Source of the DNA: Acidobacteriaceae bacterium
GTDB lineage: Bacteria > Acidobacteriota > Terriglobia > Terriglobales > Acidobacteriaceae
Length of the DNA: 43,387 nt
Direction of reading: 5' to 3'
NCBI GenBank assembly: GCA_027449545.1
Contig: DAIDLI010000112.1
Span: 1 to 43,387, forward strand
Shown: one piece after another, positions 25,533 to 34,703 of the stretch
How the letters are laid out: every line of letters begins with the position of its first letter
Position numbering within the stretch: position 1 is the stretch's first letter
Notes under the pieces: model-generated
What the model saw: only the letters and a program-made list of their open reading frames with translations
What the model was told of the DNA's origin: nothing
The model's database searches: none
Program-made: the position numbers and the translations under genes

Positions 25533-28085
25533 TCATGACGCCACCGCCTTAGGTTGTTCCGCGGCCTGGTGGAAGCCGTAATTGCCGGCCAGGAACTGCT
25601 GCACATACCATCCGGCAACAGCGCTGCTGGTCATGTACATGTCGAGCTGGCAACTGCAAGCCATCAGACGCCCGAGAATGTCGAGGTTAGCCTCGGTTTG
25701 CGCAGCGGGCGCCTTTTTGTACCAGGCGTTCACCAGGTCTCCGCGGCGGTCGACTTTGAAGCCGTAGTGAGAGAGGCAGCCTTGAATGAAGGAAGCGCGC
25801 AGGTTGCGCCGGCTGCGGCCCGCTCCGCCGCCGGCAAAGCGGAAGGAGATGGAATTGTTACTGGGAATCTCCGAGACACAGGCATCGACCAGGGTGAAGT
25901 GATACGCGAGCCGCGAGTTCAGGTTCATGTACTCATCGGCAACCAGCAGATAGCTCTTTTCGCCGAGGGCGCGGATCGGACCGGTGGATGTCGCGAGCGA
26001 GGTGGTCATGACCGAGGCGAGATCGCTCAGGCTGGCGGGAATTTCACGGGTCCAGGAGACGCCCGGATGGGTGACTCCGCGCCATAAGGCCTGGAAGGGC
26101 CGCGAGACGATCTGCTGCGGGGTGACTTCAGCCGCCGCGGAGGCGTCGGCTGCCAGACCGTGCCCGAGATCGAGCACGTGCAGGTTGACCGGCGCCGGAG
26201 TACGGAGTTTCTTGACGGAAGGCGCACCCTGCGCGATCTCCGCATCGTTCAGATCGAACATTGCCTGAATGGCTTTTTCATGGCAGAAGCGCAGGACGTC
26301 GTGGGCCGACTTGCATCCGGACGGGCGAAAATTGAGCGCTCCGGGATCCTGCAAATTGAGCGTGAGCAGCCGCTGCGTGATGGGATCGCGCGGGCTGCGG
26401 CGATACCGGTCGGGCAACGGCTCATCGAGGTTGCGTTCCGGCCAGAGTTTTCCCGGGTACACCCGAGGTTGTACCGCATCCAGGCTGACCTCATCGCCGT
26501 TGCGCAGTTTTTCAAAGGCGCCCGGCATGTGAAAAACCGACGGAATGGCGAACTCGCGCAAAAGCGAAGCGGCGTGTCCGGTGACGTTGCCCCACTCCGC
26601 GACCAGCCCCGAGATACGCGGAAACGTCTCCACGATCTCCGGCGAAGCTTTCCGCAGGAACAGGATGGCCCCCGGCGGTGTCTGGCCGAAGTCCTTCTTA
26701 TCGGTGACCAGATGAGCCGGTCCTGAGACTCGCCCGGGGTAGACGGTGCGTCCGCCGGTGAGGAGCGGTTCGCCATGGATGCGCGACTTGATGTGCCAGG
26801 TTTTGGATTCCGCCAGCGCGAGCGGCCGCGATTGCACGACCCAGAGTTTGCCCTGCTCATCGAGGACCCACTCCACATCCTGGGGGCAGCCAAAGTGGTC
26901 CTCGATGCGAAGCGCCCACTCCGCGAGCATCTGCAACTGCGGTTCAGAGAGGCAGGGACGATCGGCCTGGTCGTGGGCGATTGGCTGGCGAACGATACCA
27001 CCGCCCGGGCCGGGGATGAGGAGTTCTTGTTTGTGCGCGAGGTTCTGCTCCGTGATGGGGTGCGGGCGCTTGCGGGAGAGGATGGTGAGGTCGGCCGGGG
27101 CGCGCCCGCTCGCCACCTCGAGGCCCAGTCCGGCGGTAGAGGTGACCCACAGAACGTCGCTCTTGGGGTTTCTGGGATCGCGCGTATACAGGATGCCGGC
27201 GGCCTGCGCGCGGAGGACCTGCAAGCACAAGACCGCCGTGGGGCTTTCAGCCTCTGGAACGCCGGAAGAGAGGCGGTAAGACAGCGCTTTTGCGCCGAAG
27301 CGGCTGGCTACAACATCGCGATAGGCGGAGACAACTTCCTTGAGAGGAACATTGAGGATGCTGAGGAATTGGCCGGCGAAGGTTCTTTCACCGCCCTCGC
27401 CCACAGCGCTTGATCGGATCGCGAGGCCCGCGCCGGAAGCTTGCAGGAGCTGCGCGCGATCCAGGAGAGCGACTTCAATCGCTCGGGGAAGAGGAAGTTC
27501 GCGGACCCGCGCGGTCAGTGCGGCGGAGACCGTTTCGAGTGCTTCCAGATCGTTCAAATCGAGGTTCCGGACAGCGTCGCGGATCACTCGCCAGAGGGGC
27601 ATGCCGCAGAATTGCCGATAGGCCTCCGCGGTCATCACGAAACCGTCGGGAACGGGAAGCAGCAGTTTGTTCCTGATCTCTCCCAGCGCCGCCGCTTTTC
27701 CGCCGACCTCCCATTCCGCGCTGCGATCGATCTCACTCAGCCAGCGCGCCAACGGGGGGCTGGCAAGTTCATCGCGCGCGGCGATGTACGATTCAACTTC
27801 CTGGCTCTGCGCATCGACGGATGCTGCCAGACCGGCGAAGTGTTCGTCCGCAAGCCGCTCCAGCGCAGAGACAATCTCCTGAATCTCGTCGAAGCTGACG
27901 GCCACTCGATTGCCGAGCACATTGCGGTTGGCAGGGGCGAACTGCAGGTCTTCCTGGATGCCGGCGAGGAGCTCCAGGCAATCATTGTTGAGAGACAGAA
28001 TTTTCCGAAAGCTCGCGTACTTGGAGCGGATCGACACTTCCGGCGAGGCTGTTTGTGTTGCCGGCCTTCGCCACCACGGGCTCAT
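25533..28085 (-). CDS. PEP-synthase/PPDK-like phosphotransfer protein lacking a recognisable PEP barrel
   Basis: An 850-residue protein. Residues 1-120 are a helical N-terminal domain with no clear relative. An ATP-grasp PPDK_N domain follows (GGKAAALGE at 128-136, AIRSSAVGEGGERTFAGQ, TAGLGLEVASGRAPAD, DVEWVLDEQGKLWVVQSRPL). Next is the mobile phosphohistidine domain with His504 (GNVTGHAASLLREFAIPSVF; the usual S/T-H is G-H). The C-terminal 220 or so residues (NNSISFRFAGGGAGRSRRNL, SCQLDMYMTSS) do not look like the PEP/pyruvate TIM barrel of PpsA. So ATP-dependent histidine phosphorylation is plausible but the acceptor is unknown. It lies between the two TauE/SafE permeases in the sulfur cluster. 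The start follows a GAGG site. Confidence 0.82.
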   Translation of the reverse strand: MSPWWRRPATQTASPEVSIRSKYASFRKILSLNNDCLELLAGIQEDLQFAPANRNVLGNRVAVSFDEIQEIVSALERLADEHFAGLAASVDAQSQEVESYIAARDELASPPLARWLSEIDRSAEWEVGGKAAALGEIRNKLLLPVPDGFVMTAEAYRQFCGMPLWRVIRDAVRNLDLNDLEALETVSAALTARVRELPLPRAIEVALLDRAQLLQASGAGLAIRSSAVGEGGERTFAGQFLSILNVPLKEVVSAYRDVVASRFGAKALSYRLSSGVPEAESPTAVLCLQVLRAQAAGILYTRDPRNPKSDVLWVTSTAGLGLEVASGRAPADLTILSRKRPHPITEQNLAHKQELLIPGPGGGIVRQPIAHDQADRPCLSEPQLQMLAEWALRIEDHFGCPQDVEWVLDEQGKLWVVQSRPLALAESKTWHIKSRIHGEPLLTGGRTVYPGRVSGPAHLVTDKKDFGQTPPGAILFLRKASPEIVETFPRISGLVAEWGNVTGHAASLLREFAIPSVFHMPGAFEKLRNGDEVSLDAVQPRVYPGKLWPERNLDEPLPDRYRRSPRDPITQRLLTLNLQDPGALNFRPSGCKSAHDVLRFCHEKAIQAMFDLNDAEIAQGAPSVKKLRTPAPVNLHVLDLGHGLAADASAAAEVTPQQIVSRPFQALWRGVTHPGVSWTREIPASLSDLASVMTTSLATSTGPIRALGEKSYLLVADEYMNLNSRLAYHFTLVDACVSEIPSNNSISFRFAGGGAGRSRRNLRASFIQGCLSHYGFKVDRRGDLVNAWYKKAPAAQTEANLDILGRLMACSCQLDMYMTSSAVAGWYVQQFLAGNYGFHQAAEQPKAVAS

Positions 28086-28137
28086 GGTCTTCGTCCTCTT
28101 GTTGTCCTGCCCCGCACTCGCTCGATACTGCTTCAGC

Positions 28138-29055
28138 TCAGTCTGTTCCCACTACGGAGAGCAGGATCTCCGGCTTGGTGAGCAGGCGGAGCGACATCTT
28201 CACCGCAGTGGCCAGGACAACGCTGGCCAGGACGATGCGCAATTGTTCGCCTCGGAGGACCCGCGAAAGGCGCGCACCGACCTGCGCCCCGATGGTTGAT
28301 CCTGTAGCCACTGCCAGGGCCAGGAAGACGTCGACGGTCTGATTGGTGGCAGCCTGCATAAGCGTTGCGCCGGCACAGGTAAAGAGAATTTGAAACAGAT
28401 CCGTGCCCACAGCGACGTGCATGGGCATGCGCAGGAGGTAGACCATCATCGGCACCATAATGAAGCCGCCGCCGACGCCCATGATGGCGGCCAGCATTCC
28501 CACCAGCACGCAAAGCATAAAGGGCACGAAGACCGAATGACGGATGTTGGAGCGGGGAAAGTTCATTTGGAAGGGGAGCTTCTTGAGTAGCGTGTAGTTA
28601 CGCTCTTGGCTGCTGGTGGCGCTGGGCGCCAGCACTCCGCGGCGCAGGCTCTGCAGGCTTTCCAGGAACATAAAAGAACCTACACTTCCGAGCACGACCA
28701 CGAAGAAAACCGTGATGACAAAATTGGCATTTCCCAAAGTACGCAGGAGCTTGATGATGTGTACCCCAATCGTCGATCCCGAGAGGCCTCCCATCAACAA
28801 GATGGTGCCCAGCTTGAGATCTACGTTCCCCATGCGAAAATGCACTGCGGTACCGGAAAAAGAGGTGCCCACGAGAGAACAGACTTCGGAGGCCGCCGCA
28901 TTCGTGGGGGGCACACCGATCATCATCAGAATGGGAGTCAGCAGAAACCCGCCGCCCACCCCGACCAGGCCGGAGAGCAGTCCGATCATTGCTCCGACCC
29001 CCACCACAAGGAACAGGTTTACGCTCATTCCCGCAACCGGCAAATACAGTTCCAT
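28138..29055 (-). CDS. TauE/SafE-family anion permease (copy 2)
   Basis: A 305-residue inner-membrane permease with motif GLLSGLVGVGGGFLLTPIL and a second-half repeat AAIMGVGGGFIMVPMMVYLL. It matches copy 1 at most positions in both glycine-rich segments and in VGTDLFQILFTCAGATLMQA, so the two are paralogues by duplication. ATG at 29055 has AGGCGG six bases upstream; a TTG two codons earlier (29061) is an alternative. It lies 36 bp after the cytidylate-kinase-like gene and 52 bp before the PEP-synthase-like gene. Probable role is sulfite or sulfate movement across the inner membrane; direction is not determinable. Confidence 0.88.
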   Translation of the reverse strand: MELYLPVAGMSVNLFLVVGVGAMIGLLSGLVGVGGGFLLTPILMMIGVPPTNAAASEVCSLVGTSFSGTAVHFRMGNVDLKLGTILLMGGLSGSTIGVHIIKLLRTLGNANFVITVFFVVVLGSVGSFMFLESLQSLRRGVLAPSATSSQERNYTLLKKLPFQMNFPRSNIRHSVFVPFMLCVLVGMLAAIMGVGGGFIMVPMMVYLLRMPMHVAVGTDLFQILFTCAGATLMQAATNQTVDVFLALAVATGSTIGAQVGARLSRVLRGEQLRIVLASVVLATAVKMSLRLLTKPEILLSVVGTD

Positions 29056-29091
29056 CTCCAACCGCCTTTCCTGGCCGATGGTGGAAGTTGT

Positions 29092-29901
29092 CTACCCCTG
29101 CACGGGGGGAGCAAGTTTATCGAGATCGAGGTCGATCACCCCCGGGATATCCATGGCGATCCGCCTCACCTCCGCGAACTGCTCCGCCGAGGAGAGCTTT
29201 CCTTTGAGTTTGACCACGCCGTCGCTGGCGATTGCTTCCAGCTCCAGGCCCTCGGTAGCCGGCGCGACGGCGAGCATGGCTCTGACCTTGCTGGCCAGCG
29301 CCAGATCCGCGAGCGCCTTGCGGCAGGCGGGCGTGAGCTCGAAGCAGCGCCGGTGCACGGCCGCCGAGACGATGTGGCACGCCGTTTCAATGGTCATCTG
29401 TTCGAGGTTAATGACGAGATCGTAGAGCTCGGGATCGTCCCAATTCACCCCGTAGAGATAGCTGGTCCAGCGGCGTCGCTGGTCATCCATCTTCTGGATA
29501 TAGGCGATGGCCTCGCTGCGCGTGTAGTTGAGCCGCTCGTGGACCATGCGGACGCGATAATCCATGGGCGCGATGAGGCGCGTGCGCAGGATGTGCCGGC
29601 CGCTGCCCAGCAGCAGATGCCCCGCCAGACCGTGGTAGATGACTTTGCCTTCCCGTACCTCCTCGGTCAGGCTGGCCTGGATCAATGCCAGGTACTTGTA
29701 TCTCTTCTGGCTGAACCGCTCCAGAAAGCCGGGCGGTCTCTCCAGCGCGTCGCGAATCTCCTCCTGCGAGACGCCATGGGCGGCCGCCCGCTCCACAATC
29801 ACGTCGCGATCCACGCAGCGATAGCCCAGTCTTTTGGCCAGGCACTCGGCCAGCATCTTCCCGCCGGTAAAGGACCCTCTGGAGATGGTAATGACGGACA
29901 T
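29092..29901 (-). CDS. Cytidylate-kinase-like protein with C-terminal BON domain
   Basis: A 269-residue protein. The N-terminal part is like cytidylate-kinase-like proteins: ITISRGSFTGGKMLAE holds a degenerate P-loop, followed by LGYRCVDRDVIVERAA and the Arg-rich HILRTRLIAPMDYRVRMV. The C-terminal 65 residues (GLELEAIASDGVVKLKGKLSSAEQ ... IAMDIPGVIDLDLD, shown here in parts) form a BON domain, usually a lipid- or ligand-binding module. ATG at 29901 is preceded by AGGAC. It begins 16 bp after a very stable hairpin that separates it from sat. True nucleotide kinase activity is doubtful; a regulatory or sensory kinase role is possible. Confidence 0.82.
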   Translation of the reverse strand: MSVITISRGSFTGGKMLAECLAKRLGYRCVDRDVIVERAAAHGVSQEEIRDALERPPGFLERFSQKRYKYLALIQASLTEEVREGKVIYHGLAGHLLLGSGRHILRTRLIAPMDYRVRMVHERLNYTRSEAIAYIQKMDDQRRRWTSYLYGVNWDDPELYDLVINLEQMTIETACHIVSAAVHRRCFELTPACRKALADLALASKVRAMLAVAPATEGLELEAIASDGVVKLKGKLSSAEQFAEVRRIAMDIPGVIDLDLDKLAPPVQG

Positions 29902-29917
29902 GGTAAGGTCCTGTTCA

Positions 29918-29952
29918 GCCGGCTCGCACGCATCGCAGCAGTGCGAGCCGGC
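29918..29952 (-). other. Strong 12-bp hairpin between sat and the kinase-like gene
   Basis: GCCGGCTCGCAC (29918-29929) pairs perfectly with GTGCGAGCCGGC (29941-29952), with an 11-base loop. It fills the middle of the 83-bp gap after sat. There is no U tract downstream in the transcript direction, so it may be an attenuator, an RNase-protection stem or a Rho-dependent pause rather than a simple intrinsic terminator. Confidence 0.75.
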
Positions 29953-29984
29953 CATGATACGAGTTGCGTTCCACTGTGATCCGC

Positions 29985-31256
29985 TCAGCGCTTCGGCTTG
30001 ACCTCTCCGGTCGCGGCGGAGTGGAGCTGGACTTCCACCTTCTCTTCGAGGCTGTCGTAATACTGTTTCAGAATGGCGATCACCTCGGGCTTCGAGAACT
30101 CCGCAGGCACGGGCTTACCTTCGCTCATCAGCTTGCGCAGCAGCGTGCCGGAGAGCAGCAGACGCGCGCCGCCCTTGTAGTTCCCGTTGTCGTCGATCAC
30201 CGCCTTGCTCTCGTGCGGGCAGGTCTTCATGGAGGCCATGCTGCCGCACTCGTAGCAGTAGAAGGTCCAGTCCATGCACAGCGGCTGGATGGCAAGCGCG
30301 CCGGCGGGCACCTCGTTGAAGATATTCTGCGCTTCGAAGGGGCCGTAGTAGTCGCCTACGCCCGCATGGTCGCGCCCGACGATCAGGTGCGAGCAGCCGT
30401 AGTTCTGGCGGAAGACCGCGTGCAGCAAGGCCTCGCGCGGGCCGGCATAGCGCATCTCCATCGGGTATCCGCCCTGCAGCACCCGCTCCTTGCGGAAGTA
30501 CTTGTTGACCAGAGCATCGATGGCTTTCACCCGCACGTCGGCCGGGATGTCGCCGGGCTTCAGCTTGCCGAGGAGCTGATGGACATACACGCCGTCGCAG
30601 ACCTCGATGGCGATCCAGGCAAGGTACGCGTGCGAGTTGTGCATCGGGTTGCGCAGTTGCAGTGCCGCCACCGTATTCCAGCCGCGCTCCTCAAAGATCT
30701 TGCGGGCGTCGGCGGGACGCTGGTAGATCCCCTTGAACTCCTCCGGGAAGAAGGATTCCGAAACCACTCTCACGGGGCCGGCGAGGTTGATCTCGGCCTG
30801 GTCCATCACCTTCTGCACTCCAGGGTGCTTGAGATCGGTGGTGTGGAATACCTGCCTGCATTCGTGTTCCTTGTCGATCCGGTACTTCTCCTCGACCTTC
30901 ATGGTGCCCACCAGGGCATCGGTCTCCACGTCCCAGAGCGCCACTTCTTCGCCGGGAGCGATCGAGCTGGCGTGCAGCTCATCGGTGGAAAGGGTGATGG
31001 GAATGGGCCAGAACAGGTTCTTTCTGCTGGGAAGCGAATAGCTGTCGCAGCAGCCTTTCCAATCGTCGCGCCCCATGAAGCCGTCGAGCGGGGTGAAGGC
31101 GCCGATGCCCATCATGATCAGGTCGCCGGTTTCGCGGCTGGTGAGCGGAACATGCTTCATGTGTGCCGCCCGCTTGATTTCCTCCGATCGCTCCTTACCT
31201 TCCAGCAACAGCGGTTTCAGGTCGGAGCTGCCATGCGGTGGAGTTAGCTTGTGCAT
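29985..31256 (-). CDS. sat: Dissimilatory-type ATP sulfurylase (sulfate adenylyltransferase)
   Basis: A 423-residue homo-oligomeric enzyme interconverting sulfate + ATP with APS + PPi in the cytoplasm. The nucleotide-binding motif [10 protein letters not shown] (residues 200-209) and GRDHAG (294-299) are intact. A metal-binding-type cluster follows (Cys334, Cys337, Cys346, His348 in [16 protein letters not shown]), as in Sat of sulfate reducers and Archaeoglobus; no APS-kinase domain is fused. ATG at 31256 begins one base after the qmoC stop; a longer frame to 31322 is not supported. Being co-directional with aprBA and qmoABC, it supplies APS for reduction or makes ATP from APS in oxidation. 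Confidence 0.95.
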   Translation of the reverse strand: MHKLTPPHGSSDLKPLLLEGKERSEEIKRAAHMKHVPLTSRETGDLIMMGIGAFTPLDGFMGRDDWKGCCDSYSLPSRKNLFWPIPITLSTDELHASSIAPGEEVALWDVETDALVGTMKVEEKYRIDKEHECRQVFHTTDLKHPGVQKVMDQAEINLAGPVRVVSESFFPEEFKGIYQRPADARKIFEERGWNTVAALQLRNPMHNSHAYLAWIAIEVCDGVYVHQLLGKLKPGDIPADVRVKAIDALVNKYFRKERVLQGGYPMEMRYAGPREALLHAVFRQNYGCSHLIVGRDHAGVGDYYGPFEAQNIFNEVPAGALAIQPLCMDWTFYCYECGSMASMKTCPHESKAVIDDNGNYKGGARLLLSGTLLRKLMSEGKPVPAEFSKPEVIAILKQYYDSLEEKVEVQLHSAATGEVKPKR

Positions 31257-31257
31257 A

Positions 31258-32442
31258 TCAAGACCTCGTTCCCATGACGTGAGGAAGGCCGGGTCCTTCC
31301 GAAGACACAACCTCCGGACCACCAGGCCTCAACTGTCCCCGGCCAGGTGACTTGCTTTCTTGCCATGTAGCTGCCATGGCAATGGTCCGGTAAAGGAAAT
31401 GGACGAATTTGGAGTAAGGCGTGCAGAGAAACAGCGTGAGGACCAGTGAAAGGTGGACGTAATAGATGAAGAACATCCAGTCCAGGCTCTGCGCCAGGCG
31501 CAGGCCCTCGGAAAGGATGCCGGTGAGGCCGATGCCGCCCAGCAGGGCGAGAAAATACCAGTCGCAGAAGGAACTGCCCGCGCGCTTTTCCGGATCGGTG
31601 AGGCGTTTCGCGACCAGGATCGAAATGCCTATGACCAGCACGAGCGCGCACACATTGGCGAAGATCTTGAGCGGATAGAGATTGGGCAGAGGCGTGTCGA
31701 TCAAGCCAAACATGCTGCCGATGCCGACCGCTGTCCCCATCGCGGCCAAGCCGACAAATCCATAGAGCGTGAGCAGGTGTCCGAGCCGCCGGGTTTGCCC
31801 CGCGTTGCAGTTGCCAAAGCGGCGATGGCGGAGGATTTCCAGGAGCGCCGGAACCAGGGCCGGCAAGATAGGACCTCGGGCGCCGGCCGCGCGCAGCGCT
31901 CTTATGAAGCGCACGGTGCCGATGGTCAAGGCCAGCACCACGAAGGCACCTACCGCAAAGAACATCGGCTCCAGCCGGTCCTTGGGAAACATCTGGGCGA
32001 AGACGAAGGGGCGCACCGCGAATTTGGAGATGGGCAGCAGAGCGATGGCGAGTAGCAGCAGCGCGGAGATGAAGAGCACGATCAGGCCGGTCTCCATGTC
32101 GCCGACCAGGCTGCCCATGAAGCGGGGAAAGGCCATACGCCGGATCGCGGCCATGCGCAACGCGTCCATCACCGCCGAGGGCCGCGCACCGCGCGGGCAG
32201 CGCGCGGTGCAGTCTGCGCAGTCGTGGCAGAGCCAGATGGCCGGGTCGCCCAGCAAACGGTCTTTCAGGCCCCACTGCGCCTCGAGCACCTGCTTGCGCG
32301 GAAAGGGCCGCGCTTCCGTCGAGAGCGAGCAGACCGAGGTGCAGGTTGCGCACTGAAAGCACTTCTTCAGCTCGCCGCCGCTGTTCGCGTTCACTTCGCG
32401 AACGAACTCAGGATCGGGTTGGAGCATCAGGGCGTCCGCCAT
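31258..32442 (-). CDS. qmoC: QmoC, membrane heme b/Fe-S subunit of quinone-interacting oxidoreductase
   Basis: A 394-residue fusion of a HdrC-like ferredoxin domain and a NarI/DsrM-like membrane domain. Two [4Fe-4S] motifs are at Cys28/31/34/38 ([12 protein letters not shown]) and Cys72/75/78/82 ([12 protein letters not shown]). About six TM helices follow (about 105-350), with His residues suitable for heme b ([19 protein letters not shown]). It connects the quinone pool to QmoAB and so to AprBA. ATG at 32442 is 2 bp after the qmoB stop. The last 35 residues are a Pro/Gly-rich soluble tail. Confidence 0.94.
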   Translation of the reverse strand: MADALMLQPDPEFVREVNANSGGELKKCFQCATCTSVCSLSTEARPFPRKQVLEAQWGLKDRLLGDPAIWLCHDCADCTARCPRGARPSAVMDALRMAAIRRMAFPRFMGSLVGDMETGLIVLFISALLLLAIALLPISKFAVRPFVFAQMFPKDRLEPMFFAVGAFVVLALTIGTVRFIRALRAAGARGPILPALVPALLEILRHRRFGNCNAGQTRRLGHLLTLYGFVGLAAMGTAVGIGSMFGLIDTPLPNLYPLKIFANVCALVLVIGISILVAKRLTDPEKRAGSSFCDWYFLALLGGIGLTGILSEGLRLAQSLDWMFFIYYVHLSLVLTLFLCTPYSKFVHFLYRTIAMAATWQESKSPGRGQLRPGGPEVVSSEGPGLPHVMGTRS

Positions 32443-32444
32443 GG

Positions 32445-34703
32445 CTAAAACCCCTTGTATGGGTTGGGGCCCAGTTCGCGGATTCGGGCGACGAAATCGT
32501 CGATCACCTGGGGAACGCGATCGCATTCGTCAATGGCTAACTGCACCAGCTCGATCCGTCCGGATTCGAGCTGCAGCCGTTCCAGGGTGTCTTTGACGTT
32601 TTCCAGGCGGCGGCTGGCCAGCTCGCTGCCGCGGATGAAGTGGCATTGGTAGTCATCGCCAAACTTGCAGCCCATCAGCATCACGCCGTCGATGCCCCGG
32701 GAGAGCGCATCGGCGATCCAGACAATGTTCATGGAGCCCAGGCAGCGCAAGGGAATCACGCGCACGCTGGCATCGTAGGTGCGGCGATTCATGCCCGCCT
32801 GATCGAGAGCGGGATAGGCATCGTTCTCGCAGGCGAAGATCAGGATGCGGGGCTTGTCCTCGGTCTCGTCCGGCACTTCGATGGCCTTGGTCATAGAGGC
32901 GATCATGTCCACCGAGTAGTTTTTGAACGAGATGATGCGCTCCGGACAGGCGCCCATGCAGATGCCGCAGCGGCGGCAGCGGTAGGGATTGAAGCGGGGC
33001 GTACCCTTCTCGTCTTCGTCGATCGCGCCGAAGGGGCACTCGACGGTGCAGCGCTTGCACTGCGTGCAGCGCTGCAAGGCAAAGATCGGATACGACAGAT
33101 CGCCGGCGCGGGGATGAACGGCCTGCCCCTGGACCGCCATCTCCACGCACTGGATAGCCTTCATCATGGCGCCGCCGGCGTCTTCGGCGGCGAGCACGGA
33201 GTCCATGGGAGCGCGCACCGCCCCGGCCGCATAGATGCCGGTACGCTGGGTTTCGTAGGGGAAGCAGACGAAGTGAGAGTTCGGAAAGCCGTTCTGTAAA
33301 ACCGGCAGATCCGGGCCCTGACGGTAGCCGAGATTCAGAATCTCGGTGTTCGCATGGCGTTCGAGAAGGCCGATGGTCTTCTGCGCCTCCGCAACCTGCG
33401 CCTCCGACTCCTTGCGCTCCAATTTCTTTTGTGCATCGCGCAATGTCTGAATAGCGTTGTTGTCCGCCGAGTTGGGCACCATGCCGGTGGCCAGCACCAC
33501 CAGGTCGACGGCCAGGTTCAGCGGTTCGTCCTCGCCCAGAAGGCTTCCGCGCAAGGTGGCGACGATCTTGCCATCGCCGTTGCGTTCGAGCTTCTGGACC
33601 TCGCCCTTGAGAAAGAAGTTCAGCGGATGGCTCTGCAGCTTCTCGTAGTACCTCTCGTAGAAGCCGGGCGTAACCATGTCCCGGTAAACGATGAAGATCT
33701 GAACATCGGAGTGCTGCTCGCGGAAGTATTCGGCCTGTTTGAGTGCGGCCGTGCAGCAGACGGTGGAGCAGTAGCTCAGGTGGTTGGGATCGCGGGAGCC
33801 CGCGCAGAGCACGAACAGAACGCTGCGCACAGGCTTGCCATCGGAGGGACGTAGCATGACCCCGGCCGCCGCCGCCTTCTCCACCTGGACATTGGTCATC
33901 ACATCGGGCAGATCGCAGCCCGGGAGGTCGAGCTTCGCCGGGTCGTATGGCTTCCATCCCGTCGCCATCACGATGGCGCCTGCACGAACCGTGGCTTGAT
34001 TCTGTCCCTGGCGAAGTGCTACGTCGAACATGCCCGGCTGGCCGTCGATCCTGAGCACCTCCGCCGAACAGAAGACCGTGACCAGCGGATGAGACTTCAG
34101 TGCCTGAATCTTTTCGCCCAGTCCCGCGGTCTCCGCGCTGGTGTAGGGCGGGTGCACGGGAAAGACCCGCTTCAGGCCGCCAACAAAGCCGCCCAGCTCC
34201 GCCTCCTTTTCCACGAGGATCACTTCATATCCGGCGTTGGCGCCGTCGAGAGCGGCATGGATGCCGGCGACGCCACCACCCACCACAAGAACGGTGCGGG
34301 AGATGGCCTCCGCCAGCGGCTCGAGCGGCTCCATCTTTTCCGCCCTGGCGATGCCCATGCGCAGGCAATCTTCAGCCAGCATCTGTGTGTCTTCGTCCCG
34401 GGCGGCATGCGACCAGGCCACCTGCTCCCGCAGATTCACGCGCTCCACAAGCGAGGCGGGTCCAAAGTCGAAGGATGCGGTTTTCGCGCGCGGCGAGCAA
34501 GCCGCTACGACCACGGTGTTCACCGAGCCATCGGCGAGATCGCTGCGAATCTGCGTCAGCCCTTCTTCACCGCACAGGAACGAGTGCGTGCGGCAGATGG
34601 GGACCTTCCGCTCCCGGGTTGCTACCAGTGCCAGCCGGTCGAGGTCGAGCGCCTCCCCGAGGGAGCAGCCACTGCAGATGTACACGCCCAGTTGCTTATT
34701 CAT
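32445..34703 (-). CDS. qmoB: QmoB, FAD/Fe-S subunit of quinone-interacting oxidoreductase
   Basis: A 752-residue HdrA/MvhD-like flavoprotein. Features in order: an HdrA-type N-terminal Cys motif (YICSGCSLGEALD), the FAD Rossmann motif VLVVGGGVAGIHAAL (about residue 137), LCAGSRDPNHLSYCSTVCC, two ferredoxin motifs (CTQCKRCTVECP and CRRCGICMGACP, about 555-600), and a C-terminal MvhD-like domain with Cys ligands (FACEND, RCLGSMN, GCKFGDDYQCHF). ATG at 34703 has GGAG six bases upstream and overlaps qmoA by 8 bp; an ATG at 34715 is possible. It shuttles electrons between AprBA and QmoA/C. Confidence 0.94.
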   Translation of the reverse strand: MNKQLGVYICSGCSLGEALDLDRLALVATRERKVPICRTHSFLCGEEGLTQIRSDLADGSVNTVVVAACSPRAKTASFDFGPASLVERVNLREQVAWSHAARDEDTQMLAEDCLRMGIARAEKMEPLEPLAEAISRTVLVVGGGVAGIHAALDGANAGYEVILVEKEAELGGFVGGLKRVFPVHPPYTSAETAGLGEKIQALKSHPLVTVFCSAEVLRIDGQPGMFDVALRQGQNQATVRAGAIVMATGWKPYDPAKLDLPGCDLPDVMTNVQVEKAAAAGVMLRPSDGKPVRSVLFVLCAGSRDPNHLSYCSTVCCTAALKQAEYFREQHSDVQIFIVYRDMVTPGFYERYYEKLQSHPLNFFLKGEVQKLERNGDGKIVATLRGSLLGEDEPLNLAVDLVVLATGMVPNSADNNAIQTLRDAQKKLERKESEAQVAEAQKTIGLLERHANTEILNLGYRQGPDLPVLQNGFPNSHFVCFPYETQRTGIYAAGAVRAPMDSVLAAEDAGGAMMKAIQCVEMAVQGQAVHPRAGDLSYPIFALQRCTQCKRCTVECPFGAIDEDEKGTPRFNPYRCRRCGICMGACPERIISFKNYSVDMIASMTKAIEVPDETEDKPRILIFACENDAYPALDQAGMNRRTYDASVRVIPLRCLGSMNIVWIADALSRGIDGVMLMGCKFGDDYQCHFIRGSELASRRLENVKDTLERLQLESGRIELVQLAIDECDRVPQVIDDFVARIRELGPNPYKGF

